DNA of 64,000 bases from Mucilaginibacter yixingensis. GTDB taxonomy: Bacteria; Bacteroidota; Bacteroidia; Sphingobacteriales; Sphingobacteriaceae. The notes below the pieces were generated by a model, which worked only from the letters and a program-made list of their open reading frames with translations, was not told the origin of the DNA and did no database searches. Where the stretch lies: NCBI RefSeq assembly GCF_041080815.1, contig NZ_CP160205.1, positions 4,464,001-4,528,000 on the forward strand, in the 5' to 3' direction. Position numbers and translations under genes: made by a program. Shown one piece after another: positions 42,324 to 50,868 of this stretch; the stretch's first letter is position 1, and every line of letters starts with the position of its first letter.

Positions 42324-43751
42324 ATGCAACGCGAACAGATTTCGGTATTTGATATTTTTAAGATTGGCATTGGCCCTTCCAGTTCGCATACGCTGGGTCC
42401 ATGGCGTGCGGCACAGCAGTTTGTACAATCACTGCAAAACCGTAACGTTCTATCCCTGGTAACGCAGGTAAAAATATTACTGTACGGCTCGTTAGCCAAA
42501 ACCGGCAAAGGCCACGGAACAGACGTTGCCATACTACTTGGCCTGAGCGGTGATGACCCGGTAACGTTCGACGTTAATAACATCACTTACAAAGTAGATC
42601 AGATCAAAACCAGTCATCAATTGGAGCTGGACGGAACACAAACCATTAGCTTTAATTATGAGGATGACTTGTTGTTTCTCTTTGCCGAGAGCTTGCCATT
42701 TCACCCTAATGCTGTAACCTTCCAGGCGTTTTTAAATAACGGCAAGGCTGTATCTGAGACCTATTACTCTATTGGAGGCGGCTTTGTAGTACAGGAGGGC
42801 ACAGAAGGACAAGGCCGCACCGAAGTTGACCTCCCCTTCCCTATAGATACCGCTGGTGATTTGCTGCACTGGTGCATTAAAACCGGACTAAAAATAGCTG
42901 AAGTAGTAGCCGAGAACGAAGCCGCCTGGCGCCCCGAGCAAGAGACGCGCGCCGGGGTGCTCAACATTTTCAGGGTGATTAAAGAGTGTATGTACCGCGG
43001 CTGCCATACCACCGGGCACCTGCCCGGCGGATTGAACGTTGCACGGCGCGCCGCCAACCTTAACCGCCGCTTAATTGGCGATGCCGTTTATCATAATTAT
43101 GATGAGTGGGTTGCAGCCATACGCCATACAGGAAATAATTTTAAAAACACACTGGATTGGGTGAGCTGTTTTGCGCTTTCCATTAATGAAGAGAATGCTT
43201 CCTTCGGCAGGGTGGTAACTGCCCCAACCAATGGCGCGGCCGGGGTAGTGCCTGCTGTGCTGCAATACCTGATTGTTTTTTGCGACAGTTTTACCGACGA
43301 TAAGATCATCCAGTTTCTACTCACCGCATCAGAGATTGGCAGCATATTTAAGAAAGGCGCCACGCTATCGGCCGCTATGGGCGGCTGTCAGGCAGAGATT
43401 GGTGTATCATCAGCCATGGCTGCTGCCGCCCTTACCGAATGCCTGGGCGGCACCCAGCGACAGGTACTGATGGCAGCCGAAATTGCCATGGAACACCACC
43501 TGGGCATGACCTGCGACCCGATTGGCGGCCTGGTACAGGTGCCCTGCATTGAGCGCAACACCATGGGTGCCATTAAAGCCATCACCGCATCGCAACTGGC
43601 GCTGCAAAGCAATCCAGATAAGGCCAAAGTGAGCCTGGACGCCGTGGTAAAAACCATGTGGCAAACCGCACAGGACATGAATTTTAAATACAAAGAGACC
43701 GCCGACGGCGGCCTGGCCATCAACGTGCCGATAAGTTTGCCTGAGTGTTAA
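42324..43751 (+). CDS. sdaA: L-serine ammonia-lyase (iron-sulfur dependent, single chain)
   Basis: This enzyme deaminates L-serine to pyruvate using a 4Fe-4S cluster. The 475-aa chain (ATG 42324) contains the beta domain (SVFDIFKIGIGPSSSHTLGPWRAA at the start) and the alpha catalytic domain (VTAPTNGAAGVVPAVLQY, GATLSAAMGGCQAEIGVSSAMAAAAL). The cluster cysteine candidates include those in KECMYRGC, GGCQAEIG and MTCDPIGG. The three-codon TTG extension upstream is unlikely, as it would lie within the promoter region. It stands alone, divergent from DUF5684. Confidence 0.95.
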   Translation: MQREQISVFDIFKIGIGPSSSHTLGPWRAAQQFVQSLQNRNVLSLVTQVKILLYGSLAKTGKGHGTDVAILLGLSGDDPVTFDVNNITYKVDQIKTSHQLELDGTQTISFNYEDDLLFLFAESLPFHPNAVTFQAFLNNGKAVSETYYSIGGGFVVQEGTEGQGRTEVDLPFPIDTAGDLLHWCIKTGLKIAEVVAENEAAWRPEQETRAGVLNIFRVIKECMYRGCHTTGHLPGGLNVARRAANLNRRLIGDAVYHNYDEWVAAIRHTGNNFKNTLDWVSCFALSINEENASFGRVVTAPTNGAAGVVPAVLQYLIVFCDSFTDDKIIQFLLTASEIGSIFKKGATLSAAMGGCQAEIGVSSAMAAAALTECLGGTQRQVLMAAEIAMEHHLGMTCDPIGGLVQVPCIERNTMGAIKAITASQLALQSNPDKAKVSLDAVVKTMWQTAQDMNFKYKETADGGLAINVPISLPEC

Positions 43752-43764
43752 ACATCGCTTATCT

Positions 43765-43940
43765 ATCCTCCCTTTAAAAGTAATAGTTCGTTATCTTATT
43801 AGAGATGCCTAGCTAACAGACGCGGGTACCGTGCGATTGCCGCCTTTGGGAGGGGTGTAGAGAGGGGTTTGTTAAACAGTAGGCAATCGTGGCCCAACCC
43901 CTTTCAAGACGGGCAGGCAGGTTGCCGGCAATGGCTATCT
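43765..43940. repeat. Degenerate G/C-rich palindromic repeat between sdaA and the surface-protein gene
   Basis: ATCCTCCCTTTAAAAG (43765-43780) and CCTTTGGGAGGGGTGTAGAG (43843-43862) plus GGGGTTTG resemble the two halves of the element inside miaB. A GATTGCCGCC..GGCAATC pair (43836-43887) frames the right half. It is decayed, so boundaries are approximate. Confidence 0.5.
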
Positions 43941-43990
43941 GTCTCATAAATGCGGCACCAATACCTCTTCCGGGAGAAGCCTCAATTTAA

Positions 43991-43998
43991 TATCTTTG
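43991..43998 (+). promoter_or_regulatory. -7 box of the YVTN surface-protein gene
   Basis: TATCTTTG fits TAnnTTTG and lies 14 nt before ATG 44013, supporting that start. No clear -33 element is visible. Confidence 0.45.
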
Positions 43999-44012
43999 GC
44001 CAGCTAAACCTT

Positions 44013-46070
44013 ATGAGGATTTGTTTACTATTCATCCTGTCAATTATCTTTCTGATGTGCTGCCCGGTGGCCCGGGCACAAGATCAAACCGTTGTTAACG
44101 GCACCAGGGTTGAGAACGTAACGTTCCCGGGCACTCAATGCTCCTACAAATGGACTAACGATAAGCCGGAGATTGGTTTGCCAGCAACAGGAACAGGAAA
44201 TCTTCCCGCATTTACCGCCACTAACAATACCAACAGCCCCATCGTTGCTACAATTACAGCCACGCCTATGGTTTCAGGCATGGCATACATTACCAATAAT
44301 TATATAAATACCGTATCTGTTATTGATCTGGCAACAAATCAAATAGTAACAACCTTTGGAGTAGGGAAAGTACCTGTAGGCGCTTATGTAAACCCCAGTA
44401 ATAATCAAATTTATATAGCTAACTCTTATGGGGGTTCGGTTTCGGTGGTCAATACATTAACTAATACGGTTAAAACAACTATAGCGGTTGGCTCATACCC
44501 GTTTAGCGTTTATGTAACCCCCGACGGGAGCCGGGCTTATGTACCTAACTATAATGACGGCAATATTTCGGTAATCAATACATCTACCAATACAGTGGTG
44601 GGTAAGTACGCCGCCGGCATTAATCCGCTTTTTGTAACAAGCAGCGCTGATGGAAGCGTTTTGTATGTTATGAATGACGATTATGAGAAAAACGGTCCAG
44701 GGTCAATAACCGTTCTTAATGCAAATACCGGAGCCAAAATAACCAATATAACAGTAGATAGGCTGCCATGGTATATTATAACAAGCCCTGACGGTAAACT
44801 TGTATATGTTTCTAATACGGGATCGGGTTCTATTTCTGTAATCAGTACAAATAGCAACACAGTTATAGCTACCATACCGGTTGGCTACGGTCCAAGAAAT
44901 TTAGCCTTGAGCCCTGATGGAGCTTTGTTATATGTAAGATCTGCTACCGTTAACCAGCTGAAGATCATCAATACCATCAGCTATGCTACTGTAGCCACCA
45001 TTGATTTGACTGGGATCGGCTCTGCCGGTTTAGATGTTAGTCCGGATGGGAAACGTGTTGTTTTAACTAACCCCCTCAGCAATACAGTCACCATAATAGA
45101 TGCCGAATTAAATAAAATAATTGCTGATGTAAGTGTACCCGGGGATGAACCTTTTGGTGCAGGCAACTTTATCCTCGGTGGCAATAACTGTGCGCCTGCC
45201 ACATTTAAAATTACGGTTAACCCATCGCCAGGCGTATCTGCCGTAGGTAGCCTTTCTGCGTTGTCAACCATTTACGGTAGTGCGTCTGCAACCACTTCAA
45301 TTACCGTGTCGGGCACCTGGTTAACGTCCGCATTAACCATAACTGCTCCGGATGGGTTTGAAATAAGCAATGATGGTGTTAACTACAATAAAGTACTGAC
45401 CATTAATGCAAACGCCGGCACCATTAACTCCACCCCGGTCTATTTAAGATTAACGTCAGCAACACCCGTGGGCAGTTACACAGGCAACCTGATCATGAGC
45501 GGAAACAATCTGGCTGATGTTAAAATACCCATACTCGCAAGTGAGGTAAAGCCCGCAACGCTAACCGTACAAGCCGACGATAAGGACAAAATTTATGGCA
45601 CCGCCAACCCCACGCTAACAGCCACCTATAGGGGCTTTGTTAACAACGAGGGCATAACACAATTAACAACCTTGGCAAATATTACCACCCCTGCCGATAT
45701 TTCCTCACCGGTTGGCCAGTATCCTATTACTGCAAGCAATGCCAGCGCTGCTAATTATGCTTTTAAATATATTGACGGTACGCTCACTATCGTACCCAAT
45801 GCCGGTGTGGTTGAAATCCCTAATACTTTTACGCCCAATGGCGACGGCGTAAATGATACCTGGATGATAAAAAACATTAATACTTTTACAACCAGTACCG
45901 TATCTGTGTTTAACCGGTATGGTATACAAGTATTTTTTTCCAAAGGATATCCTTCGCCATGGAATGGGCATTATAACAACCAGGAATTACCATCCGGCGT
46001 ATATTACTACATTATAAAAACCGATCCAAAAGAAAAACCATTTACCGGCCACTTAACCATTATAAGGTAG
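44013..46070 (+). CDS. Secreted YVTN beta-propeller protein with type-B T9SS C-terminal domain
   Basis: The ATG at 44013 gives a perfect signal peptide (MRICLLFILSIIFLMCCPVARAQ) and 685 residues. Domains in order: a propeller of YVTN-type repeats (about 90-390; units like 'AYITNNYINTVSVIDLATNQIV' and 'VYVSNTGSGSISVISTNSNTVIATIPVG'), a beta-sandwich (about 405-505), an MBG-type bacterial Ig-like domain (about 512-595, LTVQADDKDKIYGTANP), and a C-terminal gliding-motility/CHU-C domain (about 597-685, EIPNTFTPNGDGVND...SGVYYYIIKTD). The last is a type-B sorting domain for type IX secretion, so the protein should exit through SprA and be displayed or released. Adhesion is a likely role, not proven. 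Confidence 0.9.
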   Translation: MRICLLFILSIIFLMCCPVARAQDQTVVNGTRVENVTFPGTQCSYKWTNDKPEIGLPATGTGNLPAFTATNNTNSPIVATITATPMVSGMAYITNNYINTVSVIDLATNQIVTTFGVGKVPVGAYVNPSNNQIYIANSYGGSVSVVNTLTNTVKTTIAVGSYPFSVYVTPDGSRAYVPNYNDGNISVINTSTNTVVGKYAAGINPLFVTSSADGSVLYVMNDDYEKNGPGSITVLNANTGAKITNITVDRLPWYIITSPDGKLVYVSNTGSGSISVISTNSNTVIATIPVGYGPRNLALSPDGALLYVRSATVNQLKIINTISYATVATIDLTGIGSAGLDVSPDGKRVVLTNPLSNTVTIIDAELNKIIADVSVPGDEPFGAGNFILGGNNCAPATFKITVNPSPGVSAVGSLSALSTIYGSASATTSITVSGTWLTSALTITAPDGFEISNDGVNYNKVLTINANAGTINSTPVYLRLTSATPVGSYTGNLIMSGNNLADVKIPILASEVKPATLTVQADDKDKIYGTANPTLTATYRGFVNNEGITQLTTLANITTPADISSPVGQYPITASNASAANYAFKYIDGTLTIVPNAGVVEIPNTFTPNGDGVNDTWMIKNINTFTTSTVSVFNRYGIQVFFSKGYPSPWNGHYNNQELPSGVYYYIIKTDPKEKPFTGHLTIIR

Positions 46071-46116
46071 AGCCAATCTTTAAAAACTTTTTGGGCGATG
46101 GATAAATATATGTTAT

Positions 46117-48645
46117 TTATTTTACTGCATAAGTAACAGTGCTTATAAGTGGTATACCATCGGCTCCAATCCCCTGTACTATCACTTTTACATCGCCTGG
46201 CTCTGCGTTGAAATAGGAAATCACGGCATTACCCGTGTTATCCGTTTTTACCAAAGGCTCCCAATGGATAGTGGGCCGGTAGGGTAAATTTCGGGCAGCA
46301 TTTGCCGTAGTAGGCGTATAGAAATCGCGTGCTTCATAATAGCCTTGTACATTTGCAGTCAGGCGGCCGGGATTATCGGTCATGGCGTCTTCATCCATCG
46401 TAAGATATAAAAGGTACCGGTCTATCAACATAGCCTCGGCATTGGAAGGCAACGTACGGCCATCCCAACCCAATGTATGCAAACTACCAACCATGCGCTT
46501 TAATACTATCTTTTTAAACTTGGTAATAGGCATGTTATAATAGGTTCTGATGTATGTCATAGCCTGTATATCGTTGTCCATGTATAACTCTCTGTCGTTA
46601 ATAAATATTAGTGGTTTGAGCAAGCGCGTGGTTTGCTTATAACCGGATGTTGCCTGACCTGTAAACGGATTAACTGTCACAGTTACCATCGTATCCACTC
46701 CCATAAACTCAACCCCGTCTGCCCCGGGATTAATATCTGTTGGTTTGGCTTGCATAGCCCCCTTTGCATTTTGCAACAGGTACCAGGTAAGTGTTTTAAA
46801 CTTTTCGTCGGCGGGTGTAATGTTAAATACCTGGTCAGGTCCCCAACTGGTAAATACCTTTCCGCCATTTAGCACCACCGTTTTTGACTTACCCCTTACC
46901 TTAACCTCTTTTAAATTGGTGACTTTATCCTTCGACGCCAATGAGGCCATCATTCGTTTTTGACGGACAGCGCTAGTATCAAACTTTAGATCTGCCGCCC
47001 CGGCAGGCGGGTAAGCTTTTAACAGCGTAACAGTATCTAAAGAAAAGCTCCCCCCTTGTACACCTTTTTGATCTACTGCGGTAAACCTCACCTGTTGTTT
47101 ACCATAAGCAACCATGTTATCAAAACTAAATCGTCCCGAAGAATCGCTTATTGCACTAAAGGTTTTAATACCGGTAGCGTTAGGCGCAAATAACGTAAGA
47201 AACATTCCGGGCATTGGTTTCTTAGTAGTTTCATCTTTTAACCGCCCCGAAACCACAATCCCGCTCTCCGCCCCATAACTAATATGTATGGCCGTATCCG
47301 CCATACGTCGCCACACAAAATCGCGCCAGCCCTGGGTAAGCAGTAGCATGTCCAGTTGCTTGTAGCGATTAATATTGGTGGTATCAAAATAGCGTGCGGC
47401 ATGGTCTACATGTCCGCGCAGTTCAGAGCCCAGCATCAGGTAGCTTACAATATCATCAGATTGCCCGGCGGATGCCTCACTATCAACCACCGCTACCGAA
47501 AGCGCCGACCCTGGCGCACCATGCAAATTAAGCGTGGTTGGCGTGTAGGACTGATAATCTTTTTTATCTGTTTTCAGACTGATAGCTCCTTGCTGTGGAT
47601 GATGAATGTATACCAGTCGTTCACAATGCGGCTTGCCTTCGGCGTCATAAATCGTTATAGCACAAACGCCCTGGGGCAGACCTGTTGTGGGGATGCGCAC
47701 GGCCAACTGCTGACCGGTCAGCTGCAAATCATTACTGGCCTGGATAACGCCGCCGTGTCTTACCACCAGCCGGCAATTAAAAGGCAACGCTGCTGTTTTG
47801 CCCGAGATAACCGCCAGCAGCAGACTGTCGCTTTGGCGAATGTGTAGCGACAGGCCGTCTTTCAATGCGGCAGGCAAATCGGTCGTAACAGTTTTGCCAT
47901 TCACCAACGTTACTGCTTTATAATGCTGACCAGCAATTGGCAACAGCGTAAACAAGCCCATGCCCAACGTATCGCAAGTAAAATGCGCCACAGTATCTCC
48001 TGCTGATGACAGCACAGCGCCTGTAGCCTTTACACCAGTTCCATTAGCACCTTCTGCCTTAACGGCGATTATACTTCCCACTCCTTCAACCAGCGAGCCT
48101 CCTTCGGGAAAAAACCGCACCGATGGAGTTTGAGGGACGCTTACTACGGGAAGTGTATTTTTAATATCGGCTGGCTTAACAGGTGGCCGGGCTATTGTTT
48201 TCCCCACTTCCTCCGGTTTGCCCTGTTCGGCAGGCAACAGGGTGATGATTTTCTCAAAGAAGAAATTATCGCCAAAGTTGCGCATCCAGTTGGTGTAGGC
48301 CCGCAGTTGATAGGTGCCTGCCGGAATGGTATCATTCAGTTCAAAATCGCCCTTGCCGGTACCCCCATCCAGCCTGATCACCTCGCTGCCGCGGATGTGG
48401 GCCTGCGCATCAATCAGCTCTACATGCAAATTGTTGCTGGTGCCAATCAACTTATTATCGGCAGCATTTACAAGGTAGGCTTTAAACCACAGGGTATCGC
48501 CCTGGGTGTAAACATCGCGATCTGTATGCAGGTAGGTTTTCTCAAAAAACAGTTTGAAGGTTGATGCCTGTTGGGCTGATACGCTGAAATATAAACTGCA
48601 TATCAATATCACCGCCAAGGCAGCAGGCAAACGTAGTTTAGGCAT
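46117..48645 (-). CDS. MG2 (alpha-2-macroglobulin-like) domain surface protein
   Basis: The ATG at 48645 (MPKLRLPAALAVILICSLYFSVSAQ) gives a signal peptide and 842 residues. The mature N-terminus FEKTYLHTDRDVYTQGDTLWFKAYLV is the MG2 domain opening. A carboxypeptidase-like regulatory repeat follows (VVSGRLKDETTKKPMPGMFLTLFAPNATG, about 470-500), then a plug-like segment beginning LKEVKVRGKSKTVVLNGG. The C-terminus reads PTIHWEPLVKTDNTGNAVISYFNAEPGDVKVIVQGI. The gene is common in Bacteroidota, apparently exported to the outer envelope, and of unknown function. There is no thioester motif and no beta-barrel, so it is neither a true macroglobulin nor a TonB receptor. Confidence 0.8.
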   Translation of the reverse strand: MPKLRLPAALAVILICSLYFSVSAQQASTFKLFFEKTYLHTDRDVYTQGDTLWFKAYLVNAADNKLIGTSNNLHVELIDAQAHIRGSEVIRLDGGTGKGDFELNDTIPAGTYQLRAYTNWMRNFGDNFFFEKIITLLPAEQGKPEEVGKTIARPPVKPADIKNTLPVVSVPQTPSVRFFPEGGSLVEGVGSIIAVKAEGANGTGVKATGAVLSSAGDTVAHFTCDTLGMGLFTLLPIAGQHYKAVTLVNGKTVTTDLPAALKDGLSLHIRQSDSLLLAVISGKTAALPFNCRLVVRHGGVIQASNDLQLTGQQLAVRIPTTGLPQGVCAITIYDAEGKPHCERLVYIHHPQQGAISLKTDKKDYQSYTPTTLNLHGAPGSALSVAVVDSEASAGQSDDIVSYLMLGSELRGHVDHAARYFDTTNINRYKQLDMLLLTQGWRDFVWRRMADTAIHISYGAESGIVVSGRLKDETTKKPMPGMFLTLFAPNATGIKTFSAISDSSGRFSFDNMVAYGKQQVRFTAVDQKGVQGGSFSLDTVTLLKAYPPAGAADLKFDTSAVRQKRMMASLASKDKVTNLKEVKVRGKSKTVVLNGGKVFTSWGPDQVFNITPADEKFKTLTWYLLQNAKGAMQAKPTDINPGADGVEFMGVDTMVTVTVNPFTGQATSGYKQTTRLLKPLIFINDRELYMDNDIQAMTYIRTYYNMPITKFKKIVLKRMVGSLHTLGWDGRTLPSNAEAMLIDRYLLYLTMDEDAMTDNPGRLTANVQGYYEARDFYTPTTANAARNLPYRPTIHWEPLVKTDNTGNAVISYFNAEPGDVKVIVQGIGADGIPLISTVTYAVK

Positions 48646-48744
48646 AGGTATTATAAAGTGGTTAATTAAAGTTAGCAATAATTATCTGTTGGGCAGCATT
48701 ATTACATTTACACTTCTATCCAATCCTTACTATCTTCGCTCCCG

Positions 48745-49206
48745 GTGAAAAACTTGCACAAAACTATTGCATCCTGGTTTGGGATCGGATTTATAAAAGG
48801 CGGTGGTACTATTGCGGCCTTGGTTACCTGTCCGCTTATTTATGCCATCTGGCAAAAACCTGCCGGTCAAAATGATTGGGGGTTGTTTTTGTTCACGCTG
48901 GCCATCACTTTGGTGGGTATTTTTAGCGGCGATGAAGTGGAGCCCGATTGGGGCAAAGACAGCTCGCGCGTGGTAATTGATGAGGTAGCCGGCATGCTGA
49001 TAGCCATACTTTTCCTGCCGCATAACATCTATGTGCTTGCGGGAGGATTATTGCTGTTCCGATTTTTTGACATCCTGAAACCCCTGGGCATCCGCAAAAT
49101 GGAAGCGCTAAAAGGCGGCACCGGCGTAATGGCCGATGACGTGCTGGCGGGTGTTTACAGCAACCTGGTATTGCAGTTAGCCGCCCTGATCTTTCACCTA
49201 CGTTAA
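48745..49206 (+). CDS. pgpA: Phosphatidylglycerophosphatase A
   Basis: PgpA removes phosphate from phosphatidylglycerophosphate to give phosphatidylglycerol. The 153-aa protein begins with GTG at 48745 (MKNLHKTIASWFGIGFIKGGGTIAAL) and has about four membrane helices. The PgpA signature is complete: SGDEVEPDWGKDSSRVVIDEVAGML (about 61-85) with the acidic metal ligands, and FRFFDILKPLGIRKMEAL. A TATCTTCG string just upstream (48730-48737) is close to the -7 consensus. It is convergent with the next gene with only 2 nt between stops. Confidence 0.93.
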   Translation: MKNLHKTIASWFGIGFIKGGGTIAALVTCPLIYAIWQKPAGQNDWGLFLFTLAITLVGIFSGDEVEPDWGKDSSRVVIDEVAGMLIAILFLPHNIYVLAGGLLLFRFFDILKPLGIRKMEALKGGTGVMADDVLAGVYSNLVLQLAALIFHLR

Positions 49207-49208
49207 GC

Positions 49209-49865
49209 TTATTCTTCGCCAGACATCTGCAGATCTTTCGGCGCTAGCTTTTGGTAACCAGCCGGGACTGTAAACACGCCTGCAGGCACATCCTCGTCTG
49301 TATTGATCTCTTTTATCTTAACATGGGTAATCATACCGTTTTGGTTGTAGCTAAAAACCAACGGCACACCCAAAACCGGATCGAGCATTTTTGACAAATA
49401 ACTTTGTGGCGCTTTAATAGCCGTGGTAAACCAGGCTTCCTGGTTCTCGGTGGTCATCTTATCACTCAGCGTATATTGTTGAGCAGCCACGCCGTTCATG
49501 GTTTTGGTTTGTGGGCCTTTTACCGCCTCAAAAATTGGCATGTGGCTGCGGTCTTCCTCCTGGTCTTGTTTGGAGTAATTAACCTGATAGCTCTGCTTAG
49601 GCGATTTAAACAGCACATCCATAAATTTGGTAGGCTGATGCGTAATCACCGTAGTAGACTCGTCGCCCATTTTCTGGACCACTACGGCAGAATCCCCTTT
49701 GAAATAAACCACAGCTTCTTTAGGCAGATGATCTGCAAACTGCCTGATATTATCGGGCAGATCATAACTCAGCGTGTAAACCAGTTTGCCCTGAGGCACT
49801 TTTTTACCGCATGATGCCAGCGCCGCGGCGCAGATCATCAACATACCAAAGATGTGTTTTTTCAT
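49209..49865 (-). CDS. Lipoprotein, DUF4412-like
   Basis: This 218-aa protein has a lipoprotein signal (MKKHIFGMLMICAAALASC) with the modified cysteine at 19. The mature part is a beta-rich fold beginning KLVYTLSYDLPDNIRQFADHLPKEAVVYFKGDSAVVVQKMGD, which resembles DUF4412/GLPGLI-type periplasmic proteins. The specific family call is tentative. It lies 10 nt downstream of panC on the same strand, so it may be co-transcribed, but no functional link is obvious. Confidence 0.72.
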   Translation of the reverse strand: MKKHIFGMLMICAAALASCGKKVPQGKLVYTLSYDLPDNIRQFADHLPKEAVVYFKGDSAVVVQKMGDESTTVITHQPTKFMDVLFKSPKQSYQVNYSKQDQEEDRSHMPIFEAVKGPQTKTMNGVAAQQYTLSDKMTTENQEAWFTTAIKAPQSYLSKMLDPVLGVPLVFSYNQNGMITHVKIKEINTDEDVPAGVFTVPAGYQKLAPKDLQMSGEE

Positions 49866-49875
49866 AGGTGTAGTT

Positions 49876-50712
49876 TTATTTCACAATCACATTATCAATT
49901 AAACGAGTGGCGCCCACTTTGGCCGCTACCAGTGCCACTATGCTTTTGCTTTGAGGGGTAGCAGGCAGCAGGGTTTCGCCATCGGCCAGCTCCAGGTATT
50001 CAAAGTCAACGCCGGGAGCATGGCTTATTTGATCAGTCCCCTGCTGTTGCAAATCGGCCATTTCATCTACGCTGAAATGATCGCGCAGCCAGAACAAGGT
50101 TTTAGATAGCACCAGCGCCGTTTGATGTTCCTGAGCAGACAGATGCACATTGCGCGAGCTCATGGCCAGCCCGTCAGCCTCGCGTTCAATAGGGCACATC
50201 ACCAGTTTTACCGGCAGGCTTAACAGCTCAACCATCCGGCTGATCACCATCACCTGCTGATAATCTTTCTGACCAAAGAAAGCCAGATCTGGCTTTACCA
50301 CATCAAACAGCTTAAATACAATCTGCGTAACCCCCTGATAATGACCCGGACGAAATTTACCCTCCAGCAAATGTTCCAGCGCCCCTATGTCTAAATGCCA
50401 TTGCTCATTGGCGGCATACATTTCGGTCACCTCCGGGTTGAACAAAACATCACAGCCGGCCTGTTCTAAAAGCCGGATATCGTGCGCTATCGGCCGGGGA
50501 TATTTCTCCAGGTCTTTAGGGTCGTTAAACTGGGTAGGATTAACAAAAATAGTGGCAACAACCACGTCTGTTTGCTCCTTTGCCCGGGCCACTAATGACA
50601 GGTGCCCCTGGTGCAAAGCGCCCATAGTGGCCGTCAGGCCAATGGTTTTACCCTCAGCACGCAGATCATTCAGATACTGCTGCAGGTCGGTTTTCAGCTT
50701 AAATACCTTCAA
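49876..50712 (-). CDS. panC: Pantoate--beta-alanine ligase (pantothenate synthetase)
   Basis: PanC joins pantoate and beta-alanine with ATP to form pantothenate. The 278-aa nucleotidyltransferase-fold enzyme has MGALHQGHLSLV (30-41, HxGH-type motif), FVNPTQFNDPKDLEKYPR, GKFRPGHYQGVTQIVFKLFDVVKPDLAFFGQKDYQQ and AMSSRNVHLS (KMSKS-like). It is divergent from the glycogen-synthase-like gene; a minus-strand TATTTTTG (50763-50756) offers a -7 box. It feeds the CoA pathway together with CoaX at 30937-31677. Confidence 0.97.
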   Translation of the reverse strand: MKVFKLKTDLQQYLNDLRAEGKTIGLTATMGALHQGHLSLVARAKEQTDVVVATIFVNPTQFNDPKDLEKYPRPIAHDIRLLEQAGCDVLFNPEVTEMYAANEQWHLDIGALEHLLEGKFRPGHYQGVTQIVFKLFDVVKPDLAFFGQKDYQQVMVISRMVELLSLPVKLVMCPIEREADGLAMSSRNVHLSAQEHQTALVLSKTLFWLRDHFSVDEMADLQQQGTDQISHAPGVDFEYLELADGETLLPATPQSKSIVALVAAKVGATRLIDNVIVK

Positions 50713-50755
50713 AAGCTTAATGTTTTAAAAAAGGTGGCAAAGTTGAACAATTCGC

Positions 50756-50763
50756 CAAAAATA
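50756..50763 (-). promoter_or_regulatory. -7 box of panC
   Basis: Read on the minus strand, TATTTTTG matches TAnnTTTG and lies about 44 nt before the panC ATG. No clear -33 TTG was found at the usual distance. Confidence 0.4.
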
Positions 50764-50787
50764 ACCAAAACTTACTTGCACTTTCCA

Positions 50788-50818
50788 TTGATTATTTTTA
50801 GAATAATGATTATATTTG
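50788..50818 (+). promoter_or_regulatory. Promoter of the glycogen-synthase-like/DUF4270 unit
   Basis: TTG (50788-50790), 20 nt, then TATATTTG (50811-50818) is a near-ideal Bacteroidota -33/-7 pair. It leaves a leader of about 45 nt before ATG 50869. Confidence 0.75.
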
Positions 50819-50868
50819 CAGACTCAAATTTTTTGAGGTTCTGTACAATTTAAAAACACTGATAAGAG

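Noticed and set aside
46117..48645. TonB-dependent receptor
   Set aside because: A plug-like segment is present, but there is no C-terminal barrel; the MG2 domain and C-terminus indicate a different surface family.
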